Assembly: GCF_001922575.1 (NCBI RefSeq)
Contig: NZ_MRCI01000001.1
Location: 1,426,001 to 1,490,000, forward strand
Source of the DNA: Neptunomonas phycophila
GTDB taxonomy: Bacteria > Pseudomonadota > Gammaproteobacteria > Pseudomonadales > Balneatricaceae
Length of the DNA stretch: 64,000 nt
Reading direction: 5' to 3'
The notes under the pieces are model-generated. The model had not been told where the DNA came from and did no database searches. It was given only the letters and a program-made list of their open reading frames with translations. Of this stretch, positions 9,565 through 17,743 are shown piece by piece. Each line of letters starts with the position of its first letter. The stretch's first letter is position 1. Position numbers and translations under genes: made by a program.

Positions 9565-9850
9565 GATGTTTATTCCTGGAGCAATCGATGTTAGTTGCTT
9601 GCTTGTTTGCGGCTTATAATTAGAGCGTAGTGTTTTATCATAAACCTATAACTTTTATAAGTGGCTAATATTCCATTTTTGCCGTTAGATAGCTGTCCAT
9701 CAATGATAGAATGCTAAAATTATTAAAAATAGTGATGTATGACTTTAATTTGATATGAAATAGAACTGAGCGCTAATGTGAAGGTCTTAGGCCTGTCTTT
9801 ATTTTTTCCATTGAATGTAGCCGAAGTTGCTCAACGTTAAGAGGTTTTGC

Positions 9851-11695
9851 GTGTTAAAACGTGTACGTGAATTGTGTGGCATATTAGTTGTAGTTTGCAG
9901 TTGCGTTGTTTCAATGGAAAGCTATGCAGGTTTTTTTGATCAAAAATCTTCCTCGTCAGATTCGGGGCCGTTGCCAGTTGAGCAGGCTTTTATTTTTCAG
10001 CCATCAATCGAAGCAGATGGTCGTGTTTTACTGCATTGGCAAATAGCCGATGGGTACTATCTATATCGTGACCGTATAACGTTAGATCTCCCTCAAAATG
10101 TCGATCTTGTTGAGCGAATAAACGCTCCTTCTGAGAGTAAAGACGATCCTCTATTTGGACAGGTTGAGGTTTATCATAATGCTGCAAATGTTACCGTCCA
10201 ACTCGGAGCGCTGAGCGCTGAGGTACTACCTAATTCTGAGGTGATGGTCAGTTATCAAGGGTGTTGGGAAGGCGGTATTTGCTATCCACCCGTTAAAACG
10301 CCATTAGCTGTTGGTGATATTCCTCCCGCTACTGCGGTAAGTTCTATATCACCGCCTGAAAATGAAGTGCTTAGTGAAAATGAGCCGGCCCCGTTTGTAA
10401 GCGAGCAAGACCGCTTTGCTGCTTTGTTGTCTGGTAGTGGGCTTATGTTAACTTTGGGGCTGTTTTTTGTTGCTGGATTGGCGTTATCGTTAACACCGTG
10501 TGTGTTTCCTATGATCCCTATTATCTCCAGTATTATTGCAGGGCATGGGCACCGAATAACTACGGCTAGAGCATTTTGGTTGTCGCTGGTTTATGTGTTG
10601 GCTGTAGCGATTACTTATACCGTTGCCGGGGTGTTAGCGGGTTTGTTTGGAGCCAATATTCAAGCAGCGTTCCAAAATACGTGGGTCATTTCTTTATTCA
10701 CGTTGGTGTTCGTTGCGCTGGCATTAGCTATGTTTGGATTTTACCAGTTGCAATTGCCGGCGGCTTTGCAGACTAAGTTATCTGGAGTTAGTCATCAGCA
10801 AAAAGGAGGAAGCACGCTCAGTGTCGCCTTAATGGGTTTTTTATCTGCTCTGATTGTCGGGCCATGCATGGCAGCGCCATTGGCTGGTGCGTTGATTTAT
10901 ATCGGTCAGACCGGAGATCCCTTGGTGGGAGGGCTAGCATTGTTCTCCCTTAGTTTAGGTATGGGAGTGCCTTTGATTCTGGTCGGGTTGTCCGCGGGTA
11001 AGCTGTTGCCTAAAGCGGGGGACTGGATGGACGCGATTAAATCCGGCTTTGGCGTTGTATTGTTGCTAATGGCAGTGTGGATGCTTGATCGTATCGTCGA
11101 TATTAAAATCACTATGCTGCTGACAGCCATTATATTAATTATATCAGCTGTCTATATGGGGACTATGGACACTATTGCTGACAGTAGTAAGCGGTGGTTA
11201 AAGCTCTGGAAGGGCGTTGGCTTAATTCTGTTGATTTATGCGACTTCATTACTAGTTGGCTTATTATCCGGCTCGCAAAGTTTTATTACTCCTCTAAAAG
11301 GTTTGTCAGTTTCAACAAGTGTTGCTAGCCAAGAGCACTTAAGCTTTGCTCGTGTTACGGAACCGAGTGAACTCGAAGCCGTTTTAGCATCGGCTAAAGC
11401 GTCTAAACGTCCTGTTCTGTTGGATTTTTATGCGGATTGGTGTGTATCCTGTATTGAGCTGGATATGATTACTTTTGCCGATGCTGGAGTTCAGCAGCGA
11501 TTGGCTCAATATGAGCGTGTAAAAGTAGATGTTACGGCTAATGATGATAATGCTAAGGCGCTGAGTAAGCGGTACTCAGTTATTGGACCGCCGGCGTTAA
11601 TTTTTTATGATGCCCAAGGCCGGTTACAATCAGATTACACGGTAGTTGGCTTTATGGAGCCAAAAGCGTTTATTGAGCATTTAGATAGGCTATAA
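9851..11695 (+). CDS. dsbD: Thiol:disulfide interchange protein DsbD
   Basis: DsbD carries reducing electrons from cytosolic thioredoxin across the inner membrane to periplasmic DsbC/DsbE-type partners. I use GTG at 9851 because GAGG lies 6 bp upstream; an in-frame TTG at 9827 lacks a good SD. The 614-residue product has a signal peptide (1-25). The periplasmic alpha domain has C138 and C144 (GCWEGGICYPP). Eight membrane segments include C217 in LTPCVFPM and the matching GPCMAAP. A C-terminal thioredoxin domain has CVSC at 531-534. All three redox pairs are intact. Confidence 0.95.
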   Translation: MLKRVRELCGILVVVCSCVVSMESYAGFFDQKSSSSDSGPLPVEQAFIFQPSIEADGRVLLHWQIADGYYLYRDRITLDLPQNVDLVERINAPSESKDDPLFGQVEVYHNAANVTVQLGALSAEVLPNSEVMVSYQGCWEGGICYPPVKTPLAVGDIPPATAVSSISPPENEVLSENEPAPFVSEQDRFAALLSGSGLMLTLGLFFVAGLALSLTPCVFPMIPIISSIIAGHGHRITTARAFWLSLVYVLAVAITYTVAGVLAGLFGANIQAAFQNTWVISLFTLVFVALALAMFGFYQLQLPAALQTKLSGVSHQQKGGSTLSVALMGFLSALIVGPCMAAPLAGALIYIGQTGDPLVGGLALFSLSLGMGVPLILVGLSAGKLLPKAGDWMDAIKSGFGVVLLLMAVWMLDRIVDIKITMLLTAIILIISAVYMGTMDTIADSSKRWLKLWKGVGLILLIYATSLLVGLLSGSQSFITPLKGLSVSTSVASQEHLSFARVTEPSELEAVLASAKASKRPVLLDFYADWCVSCIELDMITFADAGVQQRLAQYERVKVDVTANDDNAKALSKRYSVIGPPALIFYDAQGRLQSDYTVVGFMEPKAFIEHLDRL

Positions 11696-11761
11696 ACTCA
11701 AGCTTCATTGCTCATAGTTGATAAAAGCTTCGCGCTTTAAGGATGTAAGCGCTCTATATGA

Positions 11762-11787
11762 ACAAACCCCGCCCGAGAGCGGTTTGT
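11762..11787 (+). promoter_or_regulatory. Leader hairpin upstream of the GGDEF-EAL gene
   Basis: ACAAACC at 11762-11768 and GGTTTGT at 11781-11787 are exact inverted repeats with a GC-rich loop. It lies between the dsbD stop and the preferred GGDEF-EAL start at 11806, just before that gene's SD. There is no T-run, so a translation-control hairpin or a weak dsbD transcript end are both possible. Confidence 0.35.
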
Positions 11788-11805
11788 ATATTAAGGATGA
11801 TAGAT

Positions 11806-13527
11806 ATGAATGTGCTGGTTGTCGATATTGTGCATTTTGATAGGGAGCGAATTTGTCGAGCCCTCAAAAACACTCCGGCAAATGTCGACAAAGTGGCTCA
11901 GTTCTCCGAAGTCGTTCCTCGTCTAAAAAACCAAACTTATGATGTCATCATTATTGGATGTTCGAGCGACGAATGCCAAGGGATTTCTCTTCTTTATGAG
12001 TTACGCTCTTGGCCATGGGATACCGCACCAGCCATTGTTATGGTGAGCCGTCTTGAAGATGTAGATCTTATCCAGCGTTGCTTGCATGCAGGGGCTCAAG
12101 ATTACTTATTTAAATCTGAAATAAGTGAAAAGCGCTTATGGTTTGCGTTAGCTAATGCGCGCACCCGCTATGATATCGAATTAAAACAATTAGTTGATTA
12201 TAAGAAGGTTAAGCACCTTTCTGAAACAGACTCGTTAACGGGTTTAAATAATCGCTACATGTTTGAGGCTTCTCTTAACGCGGCACTAGCTAATGCATCG
12301 CGAAGCTCTGGTCACCTTGAGGTTTTGCTCATTGATTTAGATAACTTCAAGCGTATCAATGATACTCATGGGCATGATATTGGTGACGAGTTTCTACGTC
12401 GAGTAACCGACAATATTCGGTCTTGCTTACGTGATGGTGAATTGTTAGCGCGTTTAGGGGGAGATGAGTTTGCGTTGCTGTTAACAGGTAATGAAGGGCA
12501 GCATAGCGCTGCTAGGGTTAGTCGTCGTATTCTAGATAAGCTGCAATACCCTATAACATTACAGCCGGCCATGGGGGGACAAGTGTCCGCTAGTATTGGT
12601 ATATCGTTGTATCCTGAAGATGGCACAAGTGCCGAGCAGTTGCTTAAGCATGCCGATATGGCGATGTATCGGGCTAAAAAACAAGGGAAAAATAAGTTTT
12701 GTTACTATACTGCTGAGGCGCAAAGACGGACTGTCGCTAGGGTGGAGCTAGAGAATGCTTTAAAAAGCTCAATTCTCGATAATTCTTTAGAGTTATACTT
12801 TCAGCCAGTTTTCAAACAAGAGAACAAAGTGTTGTGGGGGTTTGAATCTCTGTTGAGGTGGCGACGAAATGAGGTACTCTTGCTACCGGATTCATTTATT
12901 CATATTGCAGAAGAGACGCGTTTAATTCGGCCTATAGGTAAATGGATCATTAGTTCGGCAGTCCATCAGCTAAAAAAATGGCAGGTTAGCTTTGGTACGG
13001 ATGTCAAAATGGCTATCAATCTATCCGCTGTGCAGTTAGAAGATAATCATATTGTTCCTTTTATCTCTTCGGTTATCAGCAAATATAAAATTGATCCGCA
13101 GTGTCTAGAGTTTGAAATAACAGAAACCATGTTGTTAGATCATTCTGATCATAATATTCAAAAGCTGCAGGGCATAAGCAATTTAGGGTGCTCTATTGCG
13201 TTGGATGATTTTGGGACAGGGTTTGCGTCAATTTCGCACTTACAACGTTTTCCAATTGATGTCGTCAAAATTGATAGGTCCCTTATCCCTATTGATGAGC
13301 ATGATGAAAAGAATTTTTTCTTATCATCGGGGTTAACGTCTATGATCCGCTCGCTTTCTCTTGAATCGGTTGCAGAGGGTGTCGAGAGTGAAGCGCAATA
13401 TGAATGCTGTAAAAAGCTAAATGTAGATCGCTTACAAGGTTTTAATTTATCACCTCCATTAACCCATCAGCAGGCCGGACGGCTGATACATCAACTTACC
13501 TCACAGCCTATAATGACCCAAAGGTAA
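11806..13527 (+). CDS. Pseudo-receiver / GGDEF / EAL c-di-GMP signalling protein
   Basis: AAGGA 8 bp upstream favours ATG 11806 (573 residues); ATG 11758 is an in-frame alternative with poorer spacing. Residues 1-~115 fold like a response-regulator receiver, with D7 and K103 in place. The phosphoacceptor Asp position is Gly (IIIGC, about residue 51), so phosphorylation is unlikely. The GGDEF domain has an intact GGDEF at 218-222. The inhibitory-site RxxD is changed to RDGE. The EAL domain keeps ESLLRW (347-), N405, DDFGTG (467-), K488 and E524/E527. Both enzymatic activities are therefore plausible. It could make or degrade c-di-GMP; the net direction is unknown. Confidence 0.9.
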   Translation: MNVLVVDIVHFDRERICRALKNTPANVDKVAQFSEVVPRLKNQTYDVIIIGCSSDECQGISLLYELRSWPWDTAPAIVMVSRLEDVDLIQRCLHAGAQDYLFKSEISEKRLWFALANARTRYDIELKQLVDYKKVKHLSETDSLTGLNNRYMFEASLNAALANASRSSGHLEVLLIDLDNFKRINDTHGHDIGDEFLRRVTDNIRSCLRDGELLARLGGDEFALLLTGNEGQHSAARVSRRILDKLQYPITLQPAMGGQVSASIGISLYPEDGTSAEQLLKHADMAMYRAKKQGKNKFCYYTAEAQRRTVARVELENALKSSILDNSLELYFQPVFKQENKVLWGFESLLRWRRNEVLLLPDSFIHIAEETRLIRPIGKWIISSAVHQLKKWQVSFGTDVKMAINLSAVQLEDNHIVPFISSVISKYKIDPQCLEFEITETMLLDHSDHNIQKLQGISNLGCSIALDDFGTGFASISHLQRFPIDVVKIDRSLIPIDEHDEKNFFLSSGLTSMIRSLSLESVAEGVESEAQYECCKKLNVDRLQGFNLSPPLTHQQAGRLIHQLTSQPIMTQR

Positions 13528-13607
13528 GTGTTAAATCTGTATATGGCCAATGTTGATTTACGGGTTATATTGTAGTTAGTTCTCCTCAGTTTTTATAATT
13601 ATGGCTT

Positions 13608-13637
13608 TAAAAGTGCTGCTTATTTGCAGCACTTTTT
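13608..13637 (+). terminator. Terminator after the GGDEF-EAL gene
   Basis: AAAAGTGCTGC and GCAGCACTTTTT form a stem with a short TTATTT loop and end in a T-run. It separates the c-di-GMP gene from the beta-barrel cassette. Confidence 0.88.
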
Positions 13638-13784
13638 CGTTATATTTCAGTATGTTTTATATCCCCTCAATTTGTTAAATGATGTTAAGTATACGTTCAT
13701 TCTTTTAGGTACAAACTCCCCAAAAAAGGAACAAGCGTTGAGGGCAGGTTTGTTGCTCTTACCGCTATTAAAGGGAATAAGATA

Positions 13785-14672
13785 ATGAACAAGGCAGTAT
13801 TCGTTCATGTGGCGGTTGTCTGTATGTCTGTCTTTGCTTCTCATGCAAAAGCAGAATTGCCATTAACTGTTGAAAACCTCATCACAAAAGAAGGTAGTCT
13901 TAAATTAGATCTATCTTTGACGTATGCCAACAAAGATCGTGAGGGGGTAGAGGCCGGACAGGTTGTTTTGGTTCAAACCGGTGACTCCTCTTATGTGTAT
14001 ATTCCTACTGGATATGGAACCAGCCAAACTAACGTTGATACTTTTATTACAACGCTTGGGCTTCGAATGGGTGTAACCCCCTCATCAGAAATTTATACAC
14101 GAGCCAACTTTTATTACAGTGATTATCGCTATTTAGCCGCTGATGATCAGTCGGCCTCTGGTAGTGACAATGGGTTTTTGGATGCGTGGTTGGGTTTGAA
14201 TTATCGATTTTCAGAAGACAATGAAACTCCAGCTTTACTTGGCTTTATTGAAGGAGCGCTGCGTGAGAAAGGACAGCAGAGTAGCTCATCAGCAAAGTCA
14301 TGGGCGGTTGGCTTTACAGCATACAGGGCTTTAGATCCCGTCGTGTTGTCTATGTCGGCGAGTTACCGGTTTAACTTGGAGCGCAAAGATGGCGATTCTG
14401 AGTATAACCCCGGGAATTATTTAGCTATCAATCCCTCTGTATCATTCGCAGTGAACGATAGAGTAACGTTAACGACGGGGGTTCAGTGGATAAATAAGCA
14501 GCCAGATCAATGGAGTGATCAACGAGATGGAATTCGTCAGACCAACACTGATTTGATGTTAGGTCTTGGCTATGGAGTCTCTAAGGGAAGCACTATGAGC
14601 TTTTCTTTTAAGACGGATGCCACAGGTCGTGACGGGGCAGACCTGAGGTTTAATTGGCTTAAAGCCTTTTAA
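13785..14672 (+). CDS. Predicted outer-membrane beta-barrel protein, candidate peptide exit pore
   Basis: The 295-residue product has a Sec signal peptide (1-23, ending ASHAKA). The mature part alternates polar and aromatic/hydrophobic residues in about a dozen amphipathic strands. It ends in Phe (NWLKAF), the usual outer-membrane barrel signature. I do not recognise a named family with certainty. The His/Gly-rich peptide gene starts 26 bp downstream and a C39 peptidase gene follows, so a role as secretion channel or anchor for the processed peptide is a reasonable inference. It could also be a general porin-like protein. AAAGGGAATAAG supports the ATG. Confidence 0.75.
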   Translation: MNKAVFVHVAVVCMSVFASHAKAELPLTVENLITKEGSLKLDLSLTYANKDREGVEAGQVVLVQTGDSSYVYIPTGYGTSQTNVDTFITTLGLRMGVTPSSEIYTRANFYYSDYRYLAADDQSASGSDNGFLDAWLGLNYRFSEDNETPALLGFIEGALREKGQQSSSSAKSWAVGFTAYRALDPVVLSMSASYRFNLERKDGDSEYNPGNYLAINPSVSFAVNDRVTLTTGVQWINKQPDQWSDQRDGIRQTNTDLMLGLGYGVSKGSTMSFSFKTDATGRDGADLRFNWLKAF

Positions 14673-14698
14673 TGTCCCCTGACACATGGAGTGTACAA

Positions 14699-15010
14699 AT
14701 GAAAAAAATATTTGCCACAGCAGTACTTAGTGCTGCGTTTTCATTACCTGTGATTGCGGCAGATGATGCTTCTGATATTAATGCCGTATTTGCTTTGGAT
14801 GCAGCGGACTCTGCTCAAGTAGAGGTCTTATCTCAGGAAGAAATGCAAAATACTGAAGGTGCTTTTTTCCTTCACTATTTGTTCGGTGGTCTCTTCCATC
14901 ATAAATACCACTACTTTGGTGGTCACTATGGCTATGGCTATGGCTATGGCCACGGCCACGGTGGTCATAATGGTGGCCATGGCGGTGGTCACATTCCTTG
15001 CGGTTGTTAA
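14699..15010 (+). CDS. Exported His/Gly/Tyr-rich peptide precursor with a Sec signal and a GG-type leader
   Basis: The 103-residue product starts at ATG 14699 with GGAG 7 bp upstream; an in-frame ATG at 14672 has no SD. Residues 1-20 are a Sec signal peptide (MKKIFATAVL...SLPVIA). Residues 44-55 (LSQEEMQNTEGA) match the double-glycine leader consensus: L at -12, E at -8, M at -7, T at -4, G at -2 and A at -1. The remaining 48 residues hold 10 His, 17 Gly, a (GY)n repeat and a terminal CGC. Metal binding or self-assembly is likely from composition alone. The C39 peptidase gene at 15095 is the obvious processing partner. Confidence 0.8.
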   Translation: MKKIFATAVLSAAFSLPVIAADDASDINAVFALDAADSAQVEVLSQEEMQNTEGAFFLHYLFGGLFHHKYHYFGGHYGYGYGYGHGHGGHNGGHGGGHIPCGC

Positions 15011-15028
15011 TTTAAGCGTTGTAAAACA

Positions 15029-15055
15029 CAAAGGCCGCGCTTAGCGGCCTTTTGC
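15029..15055 (+). terminator. Terminator between peptide and C39 peptidase genes
   Basis: AAAGGCCGC and GCGGCCTTT form a perfect 9-bp stem with a five-base loop, followed by TGCTATTT. It lies 19 bp after the peptide stop and before the peptidase SD. Partial read-through would give much more peptide mRNA than peptidase mRNA, fitting substrate/enzyme stoichiometry. Confidence 0.8.
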
Positions 15056-15094
15056 TATTTGTCGGCAGGGTTGTGTACAGGAGTTATCACCTTT

Positions 15095-15757
15095 ATGTGG
15101 TGTTTAAGAAAGAGAGTATTCAGTATTTTCATAGGTGTTATCTGTTGTTTAGACCACACGTTTGCGAAGGATGAACTGTATTTCAAAAGCGATACTATAA
15201 ATGGTGCTATACCTATTAAAAGTTGGAAGTCTCTCAGGGATGAGCGCCTAGTAAAGCAGAATCTTGATTACTCCTGTGGCTCTGCATCAATAGCTACTAT
15301 TTTAAGTGAGTTCTATGGTTACCCTATCACTGAAGCAGAAGTACTCGATTTAATCGGCAAGCAAGATAAAGCGTCATTTAGTGACATGTCAAAAGCACTC
15401 AAAGAAATAGGTTTTAAGGGAGTGGGTTATGCGGCATCTTATGAGCAGCTGACTAAGCTTAAAATCCCTGTAATTGTTTATTTGAGCTACCGTAAAGATG
15501 ATCATTTTTCTGTATTGCGCGGTATTGATGTGAATACGGTTTGGCTGGCCGATTCTTCATTGGGTAATAGAACTTATAGTGATTCGCAGTTTAAGGAAAT
15601 GTGGGAAACTCGAGAAAATACCGAATTGGCGGGTAAAATTTTAGCGATATTGCCAGCGAATATTGCAGCGCCATCCGCTATCGACTTTTTTACTAATCAA
15701 CCCCAGCGGCAGACGTCGTCCGCTGTTAATCTGCAGGCTATTCATTATCTTCCGTAA
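15095..15757 (+). CDS. Exported C39-family cysteine peptidase
   Basis: The start is ATG 15095 with AGGAG upstream; a TTG at 15059 is less likely. The 220-residue product has a signal peptide or N-terminal anchor (1-24, RKRVFSIFIGVICC...TFA). A single C39 domain follows: catalytic C61 in LDYSCGSASIATIL, H137 in DDHFSVLRG and D153 in VWLADSSLG. C39 peptidases cut after double-glycine leaders, but are usually fused to ABC exporters in the cytoplasm. This one is stand-alone and should face the periplasm, like FapD of the Pseudomonas Fap amyloid system. Its likely substrate is the adjacent peptide. Confidence 0.85.
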   Translation: MWCLRKRVFSIFIGVICCLDHTFAKDELYFKSDTINGAIPIKSWKSLRDERLVKQNLDYSCGSASIATILSEFYGYPITEAEVLDLIGKQDKASFSDMSKALKEIGFKGVGYAASYEQLTKLKIPVIVYLSYRKDDHFSVLRGIDVNTVWLADSSLGNRTYSDSQFKEMWETRENTELAGKILAILPANIAAPSAIDFFTNQPQRQTSSAVNLQAIHYLP

Positions 15758-15770
15758 CTTGTGTGGCGGC

Positions 15771-16184
15771 TTAATGTAGTTTTGGAAATTCCTTAGCGTA
15801 TTTGCTGATCCATTCTAGAGCCGCTTCTTCGGTAGTGATGGCTCGTCCGTTTTTCTCTATGGATTGTTTATACTGCTCTATATGACACACTTGTTCGATC
15901 ATGCGTATGGCATAAACTTGTTGCAGGTTGTCAAACCCTATACCCAGAAGAAAGTGATCTATATATTTCTCGCACCACATAACATGGCCTTGAGCAGAAA
16001 AAGCGGGTTGAAGTATGGGTATGACAATCTCAACACGGTCGCCGGGAGAGAAGGCCAACCTAGACTCACAAGCCAAGCCGCCTAGGCTAATATTGTGAGT
16101 TTGTGCTGGGCATTCTAATGTGTGTGATGCATCTTCGACTTGGATGGGTATTTGTGCCGGATGCCTTATGTATTGGCGTGGCAT
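15771..16184 (-). CDS. PilZ-domain c-di-GMP-binding protein
   Basis: The start is ATG 16184 with GGAG 5 bp upstream; GTG 16190 overlaps the SD. In the 137-residue product the PilZ signature RxxxR is R3-QYI-R7 and the second motif NxSxxG is NISLGG. A beta-barrel stretch follows to about residue 95, then a helical tail. Both c-di-GMP contact motifs are intact. The protein has no other domain, so it is a stand-alone effector. It converges on the C39 peptidase gene with a 13-bp gap. Confidence 0.88.
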   Translation of the reverse strand: MPRQYIRHPAQIPIQVEDASHTLECPAQTHNISLGGLACESRLAFSPGDRVEIVIPILQPAFSAQGHVMWCEKYIDHFLLGIGFDNLQQVYAIRMIEQVCHIEQYKQSIEKNGRAITTEEAALEWISKYAKEFPKLH

Positions 16185-16212
16185 AATCACTCCTACCTGT
16201 ACCAGGCGTATT

Positions 16213-16232
16213 GGAGCGCTTTGAGGCGCTCC
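16213..16232. repeat. Perfect 7-bp hairpin between mltA and PilZ genes
   Basis: GGAGCGC and GCGCTCC flank a six-base loop. Neither strand has a T-run after it, so it is a weak terminator candidate for mltA at best, or an RNA-processing or protein-binding site. Confidence 0.4.
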
Positions 16233-16342
16233 GTTAATGTCATAGATTTTTGAGTGACATCCTGTAGGTAATGCTCCATGGGTGTTTAGTAGCGTTGAGC
16301 TTGTATCCTATGCCCGCAATGCAAAGTAATCGAGCTTTTCAT

Positions 16343-17512
16343 CTACTTACACTCTGCACTTTCGGCGCTTTTTGAGCTTTCTTTAGGTATTAGAGCGTAT
16401 ATTTCTCCCTTTTGTTTCATCTCACCCGCTAATTTTTCGGCGCGATTGCCGCGGCCAAAAAATATATCTGCTCTAATTGGGCCGTTAATCGCTCCTCCTG
16501 TATCTTGAGCAACCATCAGGCGTTGGTAGGGGGTGTTGTCAGGGAGTGTGGTGTTAATCCATAGCGGTGTACCTAAAGGGATGACTCTACGATCAACGGC
16601 AACACTTCTCTCTTGAGTCAGAGGAACATTGAGGGATCCCCTTGGCCCTGATTCTACATCGTTGCGTAAAGTGAAGAATACATAGCTTGGGTTATGGTTT
16701 TTGAGTTCATCCGCTTCTTTGGGGTGTGACTTTAGCCAATCGTTGATGGTCTGTAACGAAACTTCTTGTGGTGTTAGCTCTCCTCGCTCAATGAGGATTT
16801 TGCCAATAGCAACATAAGGTTGACCATTTTGGTCAGCGTAACCTACGGCTACCATTGTGCCATCAGGAAGTTGGACACGTCCGGAACCTTGAATATGTAA
16901 GAAAAAAGCGGCATCCGCATCGTCTACCCATAATATTTCATTACCGGCCAGTGGTTTGTTTGCCCCATCAATCGTCGCTCTATCATAAAAGGGTACTACT
17001 TTATTGCCTTTCAATAGACCTCTGACACGCTGATTTTTTAGATCAGGGAAACGGGAGCCTAATTCCAGTTGTAGCATTGAAGGCGGGCGTTGGTAGAGCG
17101 GGTAATGATAGCGATCTGATCTTTGGTAACTGCCATTGAGTGTGGGTTCATAATAGCCTGTAAACAGGCCGCGGTTATTACCGTTATTGCCATTGATGCG
17201 ATGCGGTACAAAGTGATTTTCTAGTAGTTGGCGAATGCCTTCTTCATCGATCGGCGTGTGATTGGTTAGGGCTTCACAAAAGTTTGACCACTCGCTTTGC
17301 TTTCCCAAACGAGGGCATTGGCTTTCAAGCGCCGGTATGGCTTGTAAAGCTGTATCTTCATGCCAATTTGGTAGCTGACTCCAACATATAGGGTCGCCAA
17401 TACCGGCTGCTGGATGTTCTGTAGATGTATCTTGCTTAACAGTCGAGCAGCCTGTCATCCATAGGCAGGTTAGCGTGATAAGTAGTGGGGTCTTTAAATG
17501 AGCGAATGGCAT
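16343..17512 (-). CDS. mltA: Membrane-bound lytic murein transglycosylase A
   Basis: MltA is an outer-membrane lipoprotein that cleaves peptidoglycan glycan strands to 1,6-anhydro ends. I use ATG 17512, which gives a proper lipoprotein signal (hydrophobic LLITLTCLW, then MTGC with acylated C22); an upstream in-frame start would put 26 extra residues before it. The 389-residue protein has the MltA block YYEPTLNGS near the N-terminal third. The 3D-type catalytic end is VAQDTGGAINGPIRADIFFG, where the Asp after RA is the expected catalytic acid. Confidence 0.93.
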   Translation of the reverse strand: MPFAHLKTPLLITLTCLWMTGCSTVKQDTSTEHPAAGIGDPICWSQLPNWHEDTALQAIPALESQCPRLGKQSEWSNFCEALTNHTPIDEEGIRQLLENHFVPHRINGNNGNNRGLFTGYYEPTLNGSYQRSDRYHYPLYQRPPSMLQLELGSRFPDLKNQRVRGLLKGNKVVPFYDRATIDGANKPLAGNEILWVDDADAAFFLHIQGSGRVQLPDGTMVAVGYADQNGQPYVAIGKILIERGELTPQEVSLQTINDWLKSHPKEADELKNHNPSYVFFTLRNDVESGPRGSLNVPLTQERSVAVDRRVIPLGTPLWINTTLPDNTPYQRLMVAQDTGGAINGPIRADIFFGRGNRAEKLAGEMKQKGEIYALIPKESSKSAESAECK

Positions 17513-17743
17513 GGAAATGTCCCGAGAATGACAATGAGGCCTGTATCTTGCTTCTTCATAAGAGGTCTTGCAAGTGCTAGTAGAAATCAAAGGAAGTTAA
17601 GTGTAGCTAACGGTTTTATTTATATAAATAACAGTTGCTTAGGTATTACCTTCACTTTTCTTTTGATTAACAGGGCGGCAATGCGGCAAACATTGGCCGC
17701 AATAAATGGCTATTGAATCCGTAAATAATTGGGTGAGGTGGAT

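Noticed and set aside
14930-14995. Tandem repeat in the peptide gene as a CRISPR or mini-satellite
   Set aside because: The repeat units are codon-sized (TATGGC, GGTCAC) and reflect the Gly-Tyr/Gly-His protein repeat.
14828-15031. ORFs in other frames over the His/Gly-rich peptide gene (VVAIAIAIA-type repeats)
   Set aside because: They arise from the GGTCAC/TATGGC repeat of the peptide gene read in another frame; no SD.
13785-15757. A complete fap-type amyloid operon
   Set aside because: Only C39-type and barrel parts resemble FapD/FapF in role. The barrel lacks the FapF length and coiled-coil, and no FapA, FapB/C or FapE genes are seen.
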